A stretch of DNA of 64,000 nt from Polaromonas vacuolata (lineage in GTDB: Bacteria > Pseudomonadota > Gammaproteobacteria > Burkholderiales > Burkholderiaceae_C): the NCBI RefSeq assembly GCF_012584515.1, contig NZ_CP051461.1, positions 1,855,501 to 1,919,500 of the forward strand, given 5' to 3'. Position 1 is the first letter of the stretch. Each line of letters opens with the position of its first letter. The notes under the pieces are model-generated. The model searched no databases and was not told the origin of the DNA. It saw only the letters and a program-made list of their open reading frames with translations. Both the position numbers and the translations under genes were made by a program. Shown piece after piece: positions 34,608-43,517 of the stretch.

Positions 34608-35552
34608 ATGAACCTCCATCAATTTCGATTCGTCCAAGAAGCCGTTAGGCGAAACCTCAATCTGACCGAAACGGCCAGAGCACTGCACACCTCACAGCCC
34701 GGGGTTTCAAAAGCCATTATTGAGCTGGAGGAAGAACTTGGTGTCGAGATTTTTGCGCGTCACGGCAAACGCCTTAAAAGAGTCACAGAGCCCGGCGAGC
34801 ATGTGCTCAAAAGCATAGCCCTGATCATGCGCGAGGTAGGTAATTTACGCCGTATCGGCGAGCAATATTCAGCCCAAGACACGGGTACGCTTTCAATCGC
34901 CACCACCCACACTCAAGCGCGCTATGTGTTGCCGCAACCAGTAGCACGCTTGCGCGAAGCCTTTCCCAAAGTCAATGTCAGCCTGCATCAAGGCTCGCCC
35001 GATCAAGTCGCACGCATGGTGATAGATGAAGTTGCAGAAATCGGTATCGCCACCGAGTCACTCACCCAATACGACGAGCTCATCACTCTACCCTGTTACG
35101 AATGGCAGCATGTATTGGTCATGCCTTTAGCGCATCCGCTGGCGGGTAAAACCGACATCACGCTAGAAGAATTAGCGCTTGAGCCGCTAATCACCTACCA
35201 CCCTTCTTTTACTGGCCGCACCAAGATTGACTTAGCGTTTGCTGCCGCTCGCTTGCAGCCGCGTATAGCGTTGGAAGCCATTGATTCCGACGTGATTAAA
35301 ACTTATGTACGGCTGGGCTTGGGCGTGGGAATAGTCGCTGAAATGGCCATGCACGATGACGGCACTAACGCTGACTTGGTGGCTATTCCTGTGGGCACAT
35401 TGTTTGGCGTGAACGTGGCCCGCATTGCCTTTAAGCGCAGCGCTTACTTGAGAAATTTTGTCTATAAATTTGCCGAGTTGCTCAGTGATAAGTTAGACAG
35501 AAAATTAGTTACCCGAGCCATGGCCGGTCATTTGACCGAAGACGATTTTTAA
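34608..35552 (+). CDS. cysB: LysR-type regulator of sulfur assimilation CysB
   Basis: A 314-residue LysR-type activator very like CysB/Cbl. It has MNLHQFRFVQEAVRRNLNLT and the HTH around LHTSQPGVSKAIIELEEELG (about 27-46), then TTHTQARYVLP, FPKVNVSLHQGSP, YEWQHVLVMPLAHPL, YHPSFTGRTKID and LGLGVGIVAEMAM. In enteric bacteria CysB activates sulfate transport and cysteine biosynthesis with N-acetylserine as inducer. It is read as a single gene 90 bp after cbiX. Confidence 0.93.
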   Translation: MNLHQFRFVQEAVRRNLNLTETARALHTSQPGVSKAIIELEEELGVEIFARHGKRLKRVTEPGEHVLKSIALIMREVGNLRRIGEQYSAQDTGTLSIATTHTQARYVLPQPVARLREAFPKVNVSLHQGSPDQVARMVIDEVAEIGIATESLTQYDELITLPCYEWQHVLVMPLAHPLAGKTDITLEELALEPLITYHPSFTGRTKIDLAFAAARLQPRIALEAIDSDVIKTYVRLGLGVGIVAEMAMHDDGTNADLVAIPVGTLFGVNVARIAFKRSAYLRNFVYKFAELLSDKLDRKLVTRAMAGHLTEDDF

Positions 35553-35601
35553 ATCTTTGTCATCTAAAAGTCACTGAGTAAATCAATCAATAAGCGAACT
35601 T

Positions 35602-36795
35602 ATGCAAACGCAAAACACGCAGCAAAACACATCGCCAAGAACACCGTTGTTGACCACCAAGCTTCCGGCCGTGGGCACAACTATTTTTACGGTAATGTCC
35701 AGCTTGGCCCAGGAAAGTGGTGCGGTCAATCTAGGTCAAGGTTTTCCTGATTTCAATTGCGATCCCAAGCTGGTCGCAGATGTCACACAGGCTATGACAC
35801 AAGGTCTGAATCAATACCCGCCCATGGCTGGTGTTCCGGTTTTGCGCCAAGCGATTTCAGACAAGCTGCAGTTGCTGTACGGCGGAAAATACAGTGCAGA
35901 CAGTGAAATAACCGTCACCGCGGGTGCGACCCAAGCCATCATCACCATCATATTGGCCGTCGTGCATGCCGGTGACGAAGTCATAGTGTTAGAGCCCTGC
36001 TACGACAGCTATGTACCGAATATCGAACTGGCCGGTGGTGTGGTTGTGCGCGTGCCGTTAGTACCGGGTAGTTTCAGGCCAGACTTTGACAAGATCAGTG
36101 CCGCCATCACGCCCAAAACACGCGCCATCATCATCAACTCACCGCACAACCCCAGCGCCACTGTCTGGACTAAAGCGGACATGCTTAGATTAGAAGAAAT
36201 CCTCGCGCCGACTGAAGTTTTATTAATCAGCGACGAGGTCTATGAGCACATGGTTTTTGACGCCGACAAGGGCTGTGCACACCAAAGTGCGATTCTTTTT
36301 TCAAGGCTCGCTGCACGTGCTTTTATTGTCAGCAGCTTTGGTAAAACCTATCACGTCACTGGCTGGAAAGTCGGCTATGTTGCAGCCCCCGCTGCTTTAA
36401 CGGCCGAGTTTCGCAAGGTCCACCAATTCAATGTTTTCACCGTCAATACGCCCGTGCAGTATGCGCTGGCGGCCTATATGGCGGACGCAAAACCTTATCT
36501 AGACTTACCGGCTTTTTATCAACGCAAACGAGACCTTTTTCGCAGTGGATTGGCCGGCTCACGTTTTAAATTACTGCCTAGTGAGGGAACATACTTTCAG
36601 TGCGTAGACATCTCAGCTGTGAGTAGTTTGAACGAGGCTGATTTTTGCAAATGGCTGACCACAGAAATCGGTGTGGCAGCCATTCCGCTATCGGCTTTTT
36701 ATGGCGACGGTTTCGATCAGCGTGTGGTGCGCTTTTGCTTTGCCAAAAAAGACCAAACGTTAGAAGCTGCACTAGCGCGCTTAGCCAAACTGTAG
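35602..36795 (+). CDS. Methionine-type aminotransferase (class I PLP, YbdL/kynurenine aminotransferase group)
   Basis: A 397-residue fold I aminotransferase. The PLP lysine is Lys248 in SSFGKTYHVTGWKVGY; Asp211 and Tyr214 in ISDEVYEHM contact the cofactor; the SPHNPSAT segment (180-187) and the C-terminal RVVRFCFAKKDQTL with the carboxylate-binding Arg complete the site. NLGQGFPDFNCD near the N-terminus and the overall spelling fit E. coli YbdL, which prefers methionine. It follows cysB, consistent with sulfur amino acid metabolism, though it might also be annotated as aspartate or kynurenine aminotransferase. Confidence 0.88.
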   Translation: MQTQNTQQNTSPRTPLLTTKLPAVGTTIFTVMSSLAQESGAVNLGQGFPDFNCDPKLVADVTQAMTQGLNQYPPMAGVPVLRQAISDKLQLLYGGKYSADSEITVTAGATQAIITIILAVVHAGDEVIVLEPCYDSYVPNIELAGGVVVRVPLVPGSFRPDFDKISAAITPKTRAIIINSPHNPSATVWTKADMLRLEEILAPTEVLLISDEVYEHMVFDADKGCAHQSAILFSRLAARAFIVSSFGKTYHVTGWKVGYVAAPAALTAEFRKVHQFNVFTVNTPVQYALAAYMADAKPYLDLPAFYQRKRDLFRSGLAGSRFKLLPSEGTYFQCVDISAVSSLNEADFCKWLTTEIGVAAIPLSAFYGDGFDQRVVRFCFAKKDQTLEAALARLAKL

Positions 36796-36797
36796 GA

Positions 36798-36837
36798 TTG
36801 CTGCAAAGATTCAAACTACAAAAGTAGCAATTTTTTT
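36798..36837 (+). terminator. Weak terminator after the aminotransferase
   Basis: ATTGCT (36798-36803) can pair with AGCAAT (36826-36831), with an inner CTAC/GTAG hairpin, and seven Ts follow (36831-36837). It lies between convergent genes. Confidence 0.45.
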
Positions 36838-36845
36838 AGTTAAAG

Positions 36846-37241
36846 TTATGGCCGCATAACTTGCGATACCGTCACAATAATTTCCAGTATTTGATCTTGG
36901 TTAGATGTATTTTTTTTCACGGTGACGAAGCGAATAGGCATTCCCGGCTTGAGATCGGAAAGCCCTAGGGTCGACTCAAATTGGCTTGTCTTTAATCCAT
37001 TCGAAGCCGACGCAATGCCTTTGACGGATGCGTCCGCCAGCGACCAACTTACGCCGTCAACCAGTATTAATTTTTTCTTTAAATCTATGCTGTTAATCGT
37101 GCCGCCTCTTTCAATTTTAATAACTGCAAGCGCAGAAGGTGAGCTAGCTTGAGACGAACTCGGCCCTGTCGTCACGGCATGAGCCGGTAATTGAATCCAG
37201 TTAAATACTGATATGACAGCGAGCAGTGAAATTTTAGTCAT
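36846..37241 (-). CDS. Small secreted protein at the end of the minor pilin operon (PilY2-like)
   Basis: A 131-residue protein with a signal peptide (ISLLAVISVFNWIQ, ending LPAHA) and a small beta-rich domain (IKIERGGTINSIDLKKKLIL, VDGVSWSLAD, GMPIRFVTVKK, ILEIIVTVSQV). The position, directly after pilY1, and size resemble Pseudomonas PilY2, but I can only claim likeness by position and general shape. ATG 37241 is preferred because AAGGA is 8 bases upstream; ATG 37247 is too close to it. It starts 40 bp after pilY1. Confidence 0.65.
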   Translation of the reverse strand: MTKISLLAVISVFNWIQLPAHAVTTGPSSSQASSPSALAVIKIERGGTINSIDLKKKLILVDGVSWSLADASVKGIASASNGLKTSQFESTLGLSDLKPGMPIRFVTVKKNTSNQDQILEIIVTVSQVMRP

Positions 37242-37281
37242 AGACATATTCCTTAGAATTTCAAACGGCCAAAGCGAGTAA

Positions 37282-40200
37282 TCAATTAAATAATTCGCGC
37301 CAAGAGGTTCTTTTTGGGATGAAAGCAATGCTTGAGACAGGCACATCTTGCTTAATAGTCTGGGCGTCTGATGTTCTAACCAGCGAGACAATTTTTCCGC
37401 TGGGTAGTTGAATTAACACCGGTCGACTGGCCAAAGCATTACCCAAAAATACACCAGACCAGCTCAGCGTTGAATTCTCAACCAAGCCGCCAGTTCTAAT
37501 ATTAAGAAAATATGCCCAACTACTACCGCCAGGCTGGCAGACGGTTAGGTTAGGGATATTGCTGCTAAAGACCAGCGTCTTACCCGCTAGTGCAGGATTA
37601 GTATTTATACGCTCACCGCTACTGGGTAAGTCTATAAACCAGCCTTTTTTAACTGCGTAATCGACGCTGTTGTTAGAGCTGACACGGTTGTTGCCGCTAG
37701 TCGTAAAAGTCTGTTGCTGCAATACCGAACGCACCGGGTCTGTCAGTGCCACAAATGAGTCCTTCAAACCATAAATCGTTTGCGTCTGGCTGGCGTTACT
37801 GTTCGCACCGATTGAACCGGCAATATCAGTTGAACCTAAATATTGACCCGTTCCCACATAAACCATACGACCGTCGCTGGTCAATGTCAGCTCAGGCGCA
37901 GTGGTGATGGGCTGCGCAACTGCATTGCCGTCTTTCAGAGTCGCAAATTTAGCGACTTGCCATTGATTGACGGTGTTTCCACTTAAGTCAAAGCGCCACA
38001 GATTGCCTTTAAGGTCTCCGCCATAAACATAGTCAGTGGTATTGTCGATGTCACCGTTGGAGACGTAAGCACTGAGCTCCGACAAACCGCAGGGATTAAT
38101 GTTTGGACTAGTGGTACAGCCTGTAGTTGGAATGTCAGCGATCAAATCCCCTGTTTTAGGATTGAGCACATACAAATGTCCCAAGCCGTCCCCGCCACTT
38201 TCTCCGCTATTTGTACCGTTGTTATAGCCAGAACTCACGAGGACTACCCAACCCTTGGCCAGCGTTTTGACAATCACCGGTCTACCAAATGAGTAGCCCA
38301 TATTGAGCTTGGCAGTGCTGCGAATACCCGCATTCGATACGCTGTTGGGAAACTCCCAAAGCACTTTTCCGCTTACCGCGGCTTCACTTGCCGCATTGGC
38401 GTTAGTGACATCAAGGGCATAGTAACCACGTCCACCTTTGGCCAATCCACCCACCAAAATTGTTCGCCAATCAACCGTGTTGTTGTTACCGCCTACGTTA
38501 TTGAAATCAACATCGCCAGACACTGGCGTGCCATCGACTGTGTATTGGTGTGAAAAGCCGCTGCTTCGGCTGAGATTGTTAAGACTTGAGAGTACTAAAT
38601 TTGGCACGAAAGCCCAAAGTTCAGCGCCGCTAGCCGCAGCAAACGCGTGCAGCATACCGTCGTTAGCGGCCTGGTAAAGCACGCGGCTTCTTGCGCTATT
38701 GGTTTGCTTGAAACTGGTGTAGCCGGTGTCTGAATAACTGGCGCTTGGCTCGCGCACCAGCAGTGGTTCAGCATTAATGATGTCGCCTAACAAATGCGCG
38801 CGAGCGCGGTAAGTTAGCGCGGTCTCACCGCTGCGGTCTCCACGTAAATAAGCCAGCACTGCCGCACCGTCAATGCTGGCCGTTGTATTTAACAAGGTCT
38901 GCTGTGAAGCGCTTAATTTAGTCGTGCTCAATGCATTGCTGGGTTGAAACTGTATGCCGCCTATAGCGCCCGCAGCGTCTGGAGATGAAACTATGTATCG
39001 GCTGGAGGCTTGGCGAAGATCGAGTTGCGTAGCCGCTGAACCTGCACTCCAAAGAGAAACAGTAGACGGCAGACCTGTCGTTAAATCAATCGAGTAGGCA
39101 TTGACATCTCCGCTCCACGTTCCAGAGTTGTAGCTAGACGCATAAGATGCGTTATCCGTGGAAGTAACGTGCGCATTGGCTACGGCTACTGCAGACGCTG
39201 CACCTACTTTGGCAATTATGTCTTCAGTCACGCTGGTAATGGCGGCTTGAAATGTAGCCGAATCCGACGCCGCAATAGAAGCATCTGTACCGCCACCATA
39301 GGCCATCGCATCCATGACCGATAAAGCATTGGGGTTTGCCAGAGTATCGCCCAACGCCACGACATAAGTTTGCACATCGAATTTACCGGTTACCAATCCG
39401 GTACCGTCTTTCCTAGTCGAACTCAAACTACCCGCTATAAGGGTGCGTAAATCTTGTACGGATTGAATCGCATCATTTGCCGCCACACCCAACACGCCAC
39501 CGGTGCAAGAGTTGGTCACCTTACTCCATAGACAAGTGTTGGTTCTATCGCTCTCTGAGTAGAGTGCACCACTGGCATTGCCTGTGGGTAGGCCGTCGGT
39601 CACTAGCATGACGAAATTTTGCTGGCAACTTTGTGTGATGGGTGAAAAATTCGGGCTACCCAGGCCGCTAGAAAAATAAGTCTTTGCTGAATTTAGTGTG
39701 CCTTTAAGCGTGGTGAAGATTGCGCTATTTTTAATTTCACCGGTCGCACTACTGGTCTCATTGCCAAGCAGCGATTGGAGTTTATTGAAATGAGTTGTTG
39801 AGTCCGTCATCACCGCCTCATTAAGCGTTCCACCACCACTAACGTTAGCGAGATAACCCCAACCCCTGGGCAGATACAGTGAGCGTGAAATATTGTTTGG
39901 TGAACTTGCACCAGAGTTACTGGGAACAAAACCAGCATCGGTGGGGGTGAGAGTAGACGAAAAAATAGGATTATTAAAATCCGCAGGAACATTCCAAGTC
40001 GACACATTGCTAGTGTGATTTTCATACCAGCTATAAGTCGTCGGATTGGATGAATTAATCGCTGGTGCCCACAGTTGCGCGTATGTGGGCAAACCTGAAT
40101 AGCTGCCGTAATACAAAACGTCGACGATATTTGAATCATCCGAGCTGAGATTAAAAGTGACGAACTCACGCCCTGTTGAGGGCTGAGGGTTGGCGATACA

Positions 40201-40665
40201 TTTACCGCCGCCAGAAGTTGACGTGCCTGCTTGTGCCGGCACACCGTTGAAAACACCGGCGCTATAACCGGTGCAGTTACTGGTAAAAACCATCCCTAAC
40301 GTACTGCCCAAATAGTATGCATAGGTGCTGTAAGGGCCGTTATTACTGGTTACTGCGTATGTCATCAAACCCCAGTTAAAAGCATTTCGATAAGTCAAAA
40401 ATGCATTGCGCATAACAGCACGACCAATATTGCCACGCGTGTTGGGATTGTTGCCAGAGACCATAACGCCATTCATAAAGGCATCCATGGATTGAGAGTT
40501 ATCGTAAATCACCAGCACATTTGGCGTCACCATGGTGGTGGTGGCCATAGGTGTGTTGGCAATGTCAGTCGTTGCGGCAAGGGCTAATTTCACATCACCC
40601 GCGCAGATTAGGAAAAGACACAGCACAAGGTTGAACGGATGGGGTTTAAATAAGTTCTTATTCAT
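37282..40665 (-). CDS. pilY1: Type IV pilus tip adhesin/assembly protein PilY1
   Basis: A 1127-residue secreted protein. The signal peptide (LVLCLFLICAG to LALA, about 1-30) is followed by a von Willebrand A-like domain with a MIDAS motif DNSQS (Asp55, Ser57, Ser59). The C-terminal half is the PilY1 beta-propeller (VLYQAANDGMLHAFAAASG, VLVGGLAKGGRGYYALD, GRMVYVGTGQYLG) with the calcium-loop region NGDIDNTTDYVYGGDLKGNL at about residues 868-887 and a C-terminal RTSWRELF. PilY1 acts at the pilus tip in adhesion, surface sensing and pilus extension. The calcium loop is shorter than DxDxDGxxDY of P. aeruginosa, keeping three Asp. Upstream is an AT-rich 119-bp leader. Confidence 0.93.
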   Translation of the reverse strand: MNKNLFKPHPFNLVLCLFLICAGDVKLALAATTDIANTPMATTTMVTPNVLVIYDNSQSMDAFMNGVMVSGNNPNTRGNIGRAVMRNAFLTYRNAFNWGLMTYAVTSNNGPYSTYAYYLGSTLGMVFTSNCTGYSAGVFNGVPAQAGTSTSGGGKCIANPQPSTGREFVTFNLSSDDSNIVDVLYYGSYSGLPTYAQLWAPAINSSNPTTYSWYENHTSNVSTWNVPADFNNPIFSSTLTPTDAGFVPSNSGASSPNNISRSLYLPRGWGYLANVSGGGTLNEAVMTDSTTHFNKLQSLLGNETSSATGEIKNSAIFTTLKGTLNSAKTYFSSGLGSPNFSPITQSCQQNFVMLVTDGLPTGNASGALYSESDRTNTCLWSKVTNSCTGGVLGVAANDAIQSVQDLRTLIAGSLSSTRKDGTGLVTGKFDVQTYVVALGDTLANPNALSVMDAMAYGGGTDASIAASDSATFQAAITSVTEDIIAKVGAASAVAVANAHVTSTDNASYASSYNSGTWSGDVNAYSIDLTTGLPSTVSLWSAGSAATQLDLRQASSRYIVSSPDAAGAIGGIQFQPSNALSTTKLSASQQTLLNTTASIDGAAVLAYLRGDRSGETALTYRARAHLLGDIINAEPLLVREPSASYSDTGYTSFKQTNSARSRVLYQAANDGMLHAFAAASGAELWAFVPNLVLSSLNNLSRSSGFSHQYTVDGTPVSGDVDFNNVGGNNNTVDWRTILVGGLAKGGRGYYALDVTNANAASEAAVSGKVLWEFPNSVSNAGIRSTAKLNMGYSFGRPVIVKTLAKGWVVLVSSGYNNGTNSGESGGDGLGHLYVLNPKTGDLIADIPTTGCTTSPNINPCGLSELSAYVSNGDIDNTTDYVYGGDLKGNLWRFDLSGNTVNQWQVAKFATLKDGNAVAQPITTAPELTLTSDGRMVYVGTGQYLGSTDIAGSIGANSNASQTQTIYGLKDSFVALTDPVRSVLQQQTFTTSGNNRVSSNNSVDYAVKKGWFIDLPSSGERINTNPALAGKTLVFSSNIPNLTVCQPGGSSWAYFLNIRTGGLVENSTLSWSGVFLGNALASRPVLIQLPSGKIVSLVRTSDAQTIKQDVPVSSIAFIPKRTSWRELFN

Positions 40666-40784
40666 GATTTTTCTTCTTCATTGAATTTGAAATTTGCCTT
40701 TAGAGCAGCTATAGAAAAAATAGCTTAAAAAAATTTAAAAATAATAAAAAATAATAAAAAATAATTAAGAGTTTTGCCTAAGTT
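40666..40784 (-). promoter_or_regulatory. AT-rich intercistronic leader of pilY1
   Basis: In an operon whose other genes overlap, pilX and pilY1 are separated by 119 bp of nearly pure A/T. On the minus strand the RNA begins with three near copies of a UUAUUAUUUU-type unit (40735-40766), then an AGCTAT/ATAGCT hairpin near 40708-40726, then a weak GAAGAAG ribosome binding site. A possible internal promoter, Hfq-binding region or ribosomal S1 enhancer. Confidence 0.5.
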
Positions 40785-41378
40785 TTAAACCGCATAAATA
40801 ACTTGCACAAAACTATTCGTATTGCGCGGTCCGGTAACGCGAACAGTGGCCCGATAAAAAACCTGATTTGCTGAGCTAAAAGTCACGGCACCGGCTTTTT
40901 TACTACCTACCGCTTGACTGGCGTTATTCATACATTTACTGGCAATATCGGTAACTGGTGTAGGGCCATCACACAGCCTATCAATCACGTATTGCACGCT
41001 ATAACTTTGATTCAACGTTGCCTTGGGCACTAGGCTCCAGTCGATTAATGTCGGTATACCTGAGGTACTTAAACTATCGAGTCGGGTCGAATAATAATTG
41101 CAAGTACCCAACACACAATTAACTGGGAAATTGGCATCTGGCGCAGTGATAGCTAGGCCGGATAACAAGGTAAATGCTGCTTCAACGCCAACATCAGTGG
41201 CTTGCAATGTTGCTTGCCGGAAAGCTAAGTTTCCAGAAATTACATTGCCAGTGTTTACCGATCGCATTAAGGCCAAGCCAGCTAGCGTCATGGCGATTAA
41301 TGCGATCAAGGAAATTACCAGCGCTACGCCGTGTTGTGCGCTTTTAAAAAAGGGTAAATGTTTGTGCAAGGTTTTCAT
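40785..41378 (-). CDS. pilX: Minor pilin assembly protein PilX
   Basis: A 197-residue PilX-type protein with a prepilin-like N-terminus: after a basic leader (MKTLHKHLPFF), QHGVALVISLIALIAMTLAGLALMR (cited as GVALVISLIALIAM and LAGLALMRSV) is the N-terminal helix. Several cysteines (CVLGTCNYY, LCDGP, KCMN) could form periplasmic disulfides. ATG 41378 overlaps the pilW stop as ATGA, so I reject the longer frame from 41447. PilX is part of the minor pilin complex that primes pilus assembly and carries PilY1. Confidence 0.87.
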   Translation of the reverse strand: MKTLHKHLPFFKSAQHGVALVISLIALIAMTLAGLALMRSVNTGNVISGNLAFRQATLQATDVGVEAAFTLLSGLAITAPDANFPVNCVLGTCNYYSTRLDSLSTSGIPTLIDWSLVPKATLNQSYSVQYVIDRLCDGPTPVTDIASKCMNNASQAVGSKKAGAVTFSSANQVFYRATVRVTGPRNTNSFVQVIYAV

Positions 41379-42508
41379 CAGCTGGCCCAGATGATGTTGC
41401 GAATCGGAATAATGGTTTGGTAAACCCGGTAGCGATATTGCTGCCAATCAGTACTGCCGCTCAGATTAATTAAAGGCTCGCTATCGGACCAAGCACATGG
41501 CCCGTTTGCATTGAGCACTGTGCCGGTGCTGTTGGTACAGGGAAAACTAACGTTAGTCGCTTCTTTTTTCGTACTTCTGGAAACCACTACGAGACGAATG
41601 GCCTTGATGCGCATGACCTTGTCAGCGTTAAGCACATTCCAGCCGCTAGCGGCATCGGCCTTGACCCAAGCGCTGACATTTTGACTACCCGTATTGGCCA
41701 CGCCATACTGGGCCTTGATAGTGACAATATCGGGTGCAAGTGCCGATGTAGTCGCGACCAAAGCATCGGTATAGTCCACCAAAGACAATTCATTCTTGAT
41801 GTTCACGGCATAGACATGGGAGAGCAATTCACCGACCTTAAACAGTTGCGCACCACTAGGATATGCCGGCCAACCGTTAGTGTTTTGAAACGAGTTAGAC
41901 GGGTTGTTAGAAGGTGTTCCACCAGGATTGTGTTGCAGTTTAGACGCTGAGGCCTGCACTTGCGTGAGCTTCATAACAGTGCAAACTCCGCTGCTACTGT
42001 CAACTGCCACAACTACATCATCGACAAAGAAACCGGCTGTTGAACTAACATTGAGTTCTGACGAAGACGACGGCATGGTGGTCGTAATCGTCGTGGCGAT
42101 AGAGCCGAGAAAATCAGCGCCACGCTTGACAATTAAAGTGTCAGAACTATTAGCGCCGCTGCCACCGTCCGTGATCTGCACCGGAATCAAACCCAGAGCA
42201 CCTGCATAGGCGGGTATGGGTGAGACAGAAACATTACCATTTTGAAAGTAGCTATAAACATTGGCACAGGAAAATGCCAATGAATTATTAAGTCCCGCAC
42301 CAGCACTGCGAATATCTTGTTCAAGCTCAGTCATTGCCAGCAAACCGCTAGACTGAGCCGACGTGCTGCTAATGCTGCGTTGTTTTTGGCTTTCAAATAA
42401 ACCCCAGACTTGGGTGATGACTAATGTGACCAAAATACCCAGCACTAACCCAACCATGGTCTCTATCAAGCTAACGCCGTTTTGGTTCGAAGCGGTAAAT
42501 TTTTTCAT
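41378..42508 (-). CDS. pilW: Minor pilin PilW
   Basis: A 376-residue minor pilin. The prepilin peptidase site is NG-VSLIETMVG with the mature Glu5, followed by a hydrophobic helix (LVLGILVTLVITQVWGLF). MTELEQDIRSAGAGLNN is typical of PilW. The long C-terminal region ends IRLVVVSRSTKK and YRVYQTIIPIRNIIW. It overlaps pilV upstream and pilX downstream by 4 and 1 bp. Confidence 0.9.
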   Translation of the reverse strand: MKKFTASNQNGVSLIETMVGLVLGILVTLVITQVWGLFESQKQRSISSTSAQSSGLLAMTELEQDIRSAGAGLNNSLAFSCANVYSYFQNGNVSVSPIPAYAGALGLIPVQITDGGSGANSSDTLIVKRGADFLGSIATTITTTMPSSSSELNVSSTAGFFVDDVVVAVDSSSGVCTVMKLTQVQASASKLQHNPGGTPSNNPSNSFQNTNGWPAYPSGAQLFKVGELLSHVYAVNIKNELSLVDYTDALVATTSALAPDIVTIKAQYGVANTGSQNVSAWVKADAASGWNVLNADKVMRIKAIRLVVVSRSTKKEATNVSFPCTNSTGTVLNANGPCAWSDSEPLINLSGSTDWQQYRYRVYQTIIPIRNIIWAS

Positions 42509-42987
42509 GGATTAATTTGCGCAGTCGCTACTTGGTTGTGGGTAGTCGTTTCCTGCGGTCCTTTCCAACAAATAGTCACCGAAACTTGCTTGGTGCTGCC
42601 AGAGTTACTAACCAATATCTGCGTTGTATTCACAGCACTTCCCGGCAGTGCCAGATTTACTTGGGTAAGCCAAGCGGTCACAGGTGAGGTCCATCCCGAT
42701 ACGTTTGCCGAGGCCGAACCCGTAAAGCCACAAACTGGGCCGGTTTGGTAGTGGCCGTAGTTATCAATATTGGAGCGATCTACCCACATCTGCGCAATGA
42801 TTTGGTTAATCAGTAAAGACGCATCGGCACGGTATTTGGCATCAATGCTGTTCTTGATAGAAACCACTTGCAGGGCGATCAGTGCCAACAAGCCAATAGA
42901 GAAAATCAAAACCGCAAATAAAGCCTCTAGCAACGCACTACCGGTTTGCGGCTTTAGATTAGTTTTTATCTTGGTAAGGTAATTCAT
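42505..42987 (-). CDS. pilV: Minor pilin PilV
   Basis: A 160-residue minor pilin with prepilin site TG-SALLEALFAVLIFSIG (mature Glu5) and the family segment LQVVSIKNSIDAKYRADASLL (quoted under the limit as SIKNSIDAKYRADASLL). The start is ATG 42987, which overlaps the fimT stop as ATGA; the TTG 6 bases upstream is less likely. Confidence 0.88.
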   Translation of the reverse strand: MNYLTKIKTNLKPQTGSALLEALFAVLIFSIGLLALIALQVVSIKNSIDAKYRADASLLINQIIAQMWVDRSNIDNYGHYQTGPVCGFTGSASANVSGWTSPVTAWLTQVNLALPGSAVNTTQILVSNSGSTKQVSVTICWKGPQETTTHNQVATAQINP

Positions 42988-43517
42988 AAGCAAGCCGTCC
43001 CCGCACCGACAGGTGCATTCGGATCACACAACCTAATCGCACCACCGCTGTTGGTAGTGATGCGCAAAGGTCGCGCATCAGCAGCAGCAATAAGCGTGAT
43101 GGGTACACTGATGTCCAACTGCGTCAGCGTGCTGCTTAAATCTGTGTTGGTTTTGACTCGCCCCAAACCGTCGAAAGTCATTTGGGTTGCAGCACTGGGC
43201 GTAACGGTAACCAGTGCGGCACTTGATCCTTCTGTGAAAACACGGCTCTGCACGATTACAAGTAGTGCGCTTTCAACCTTCACCGTCCATCCGCTCTGAG
43301 TGTCTTTAGTGAAAATCACCCGTTCATTGAGCCGTATCGCTTGAACCCTTGCCAGTTGCATACCATCTAGCAAACCTTGACCTGCCGTGCGTATCTGAGC
43401 GTTGGCCAGCATGATTTTGAAAGACGGTACGGCCAAGGCTATCAAGATAGCAACAATTGAGATGCTAATCATCATCTCAATCATCGTAAAACCGTGACGT
43501 CGTGGATTGATTAGCAT
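42984..43517 (-). CDS. Minor pilin FimT/FimU (GspH family)
   Basis: A 177-residue pseudopilin with prepilin site HG-FTMIEMMISISIVAILIAL (mature Glu5) and a GspH/FimT domain (VPSFKIMLANAQIRTAGQ, LLDGMQLARVQAIRLNERV). FimT proteins in some Gammaproteobacteria bind DNA for uptake; a role here is unproved. Position in the operon matches fimU of Pseudomonas. Its ATG overlaps the end of pilE by 7 bp. Confidence 0.87.
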   Translation of the reverse strand: MLINPRRHGFTMIEMMISISIVAILIALAVPSFKIMLANAQIRTAGQGLLDGMQLARVQAIRLNERVIFTKDTQSGWTVKVESALLVIVQSRVFTEGSSAALVTVTPSAATQMTFDGLGRVKTNTDLSSTLTQLDISVPITLIAAADARPLRITTNSGGAIRLCDPNAPVGAGTACL

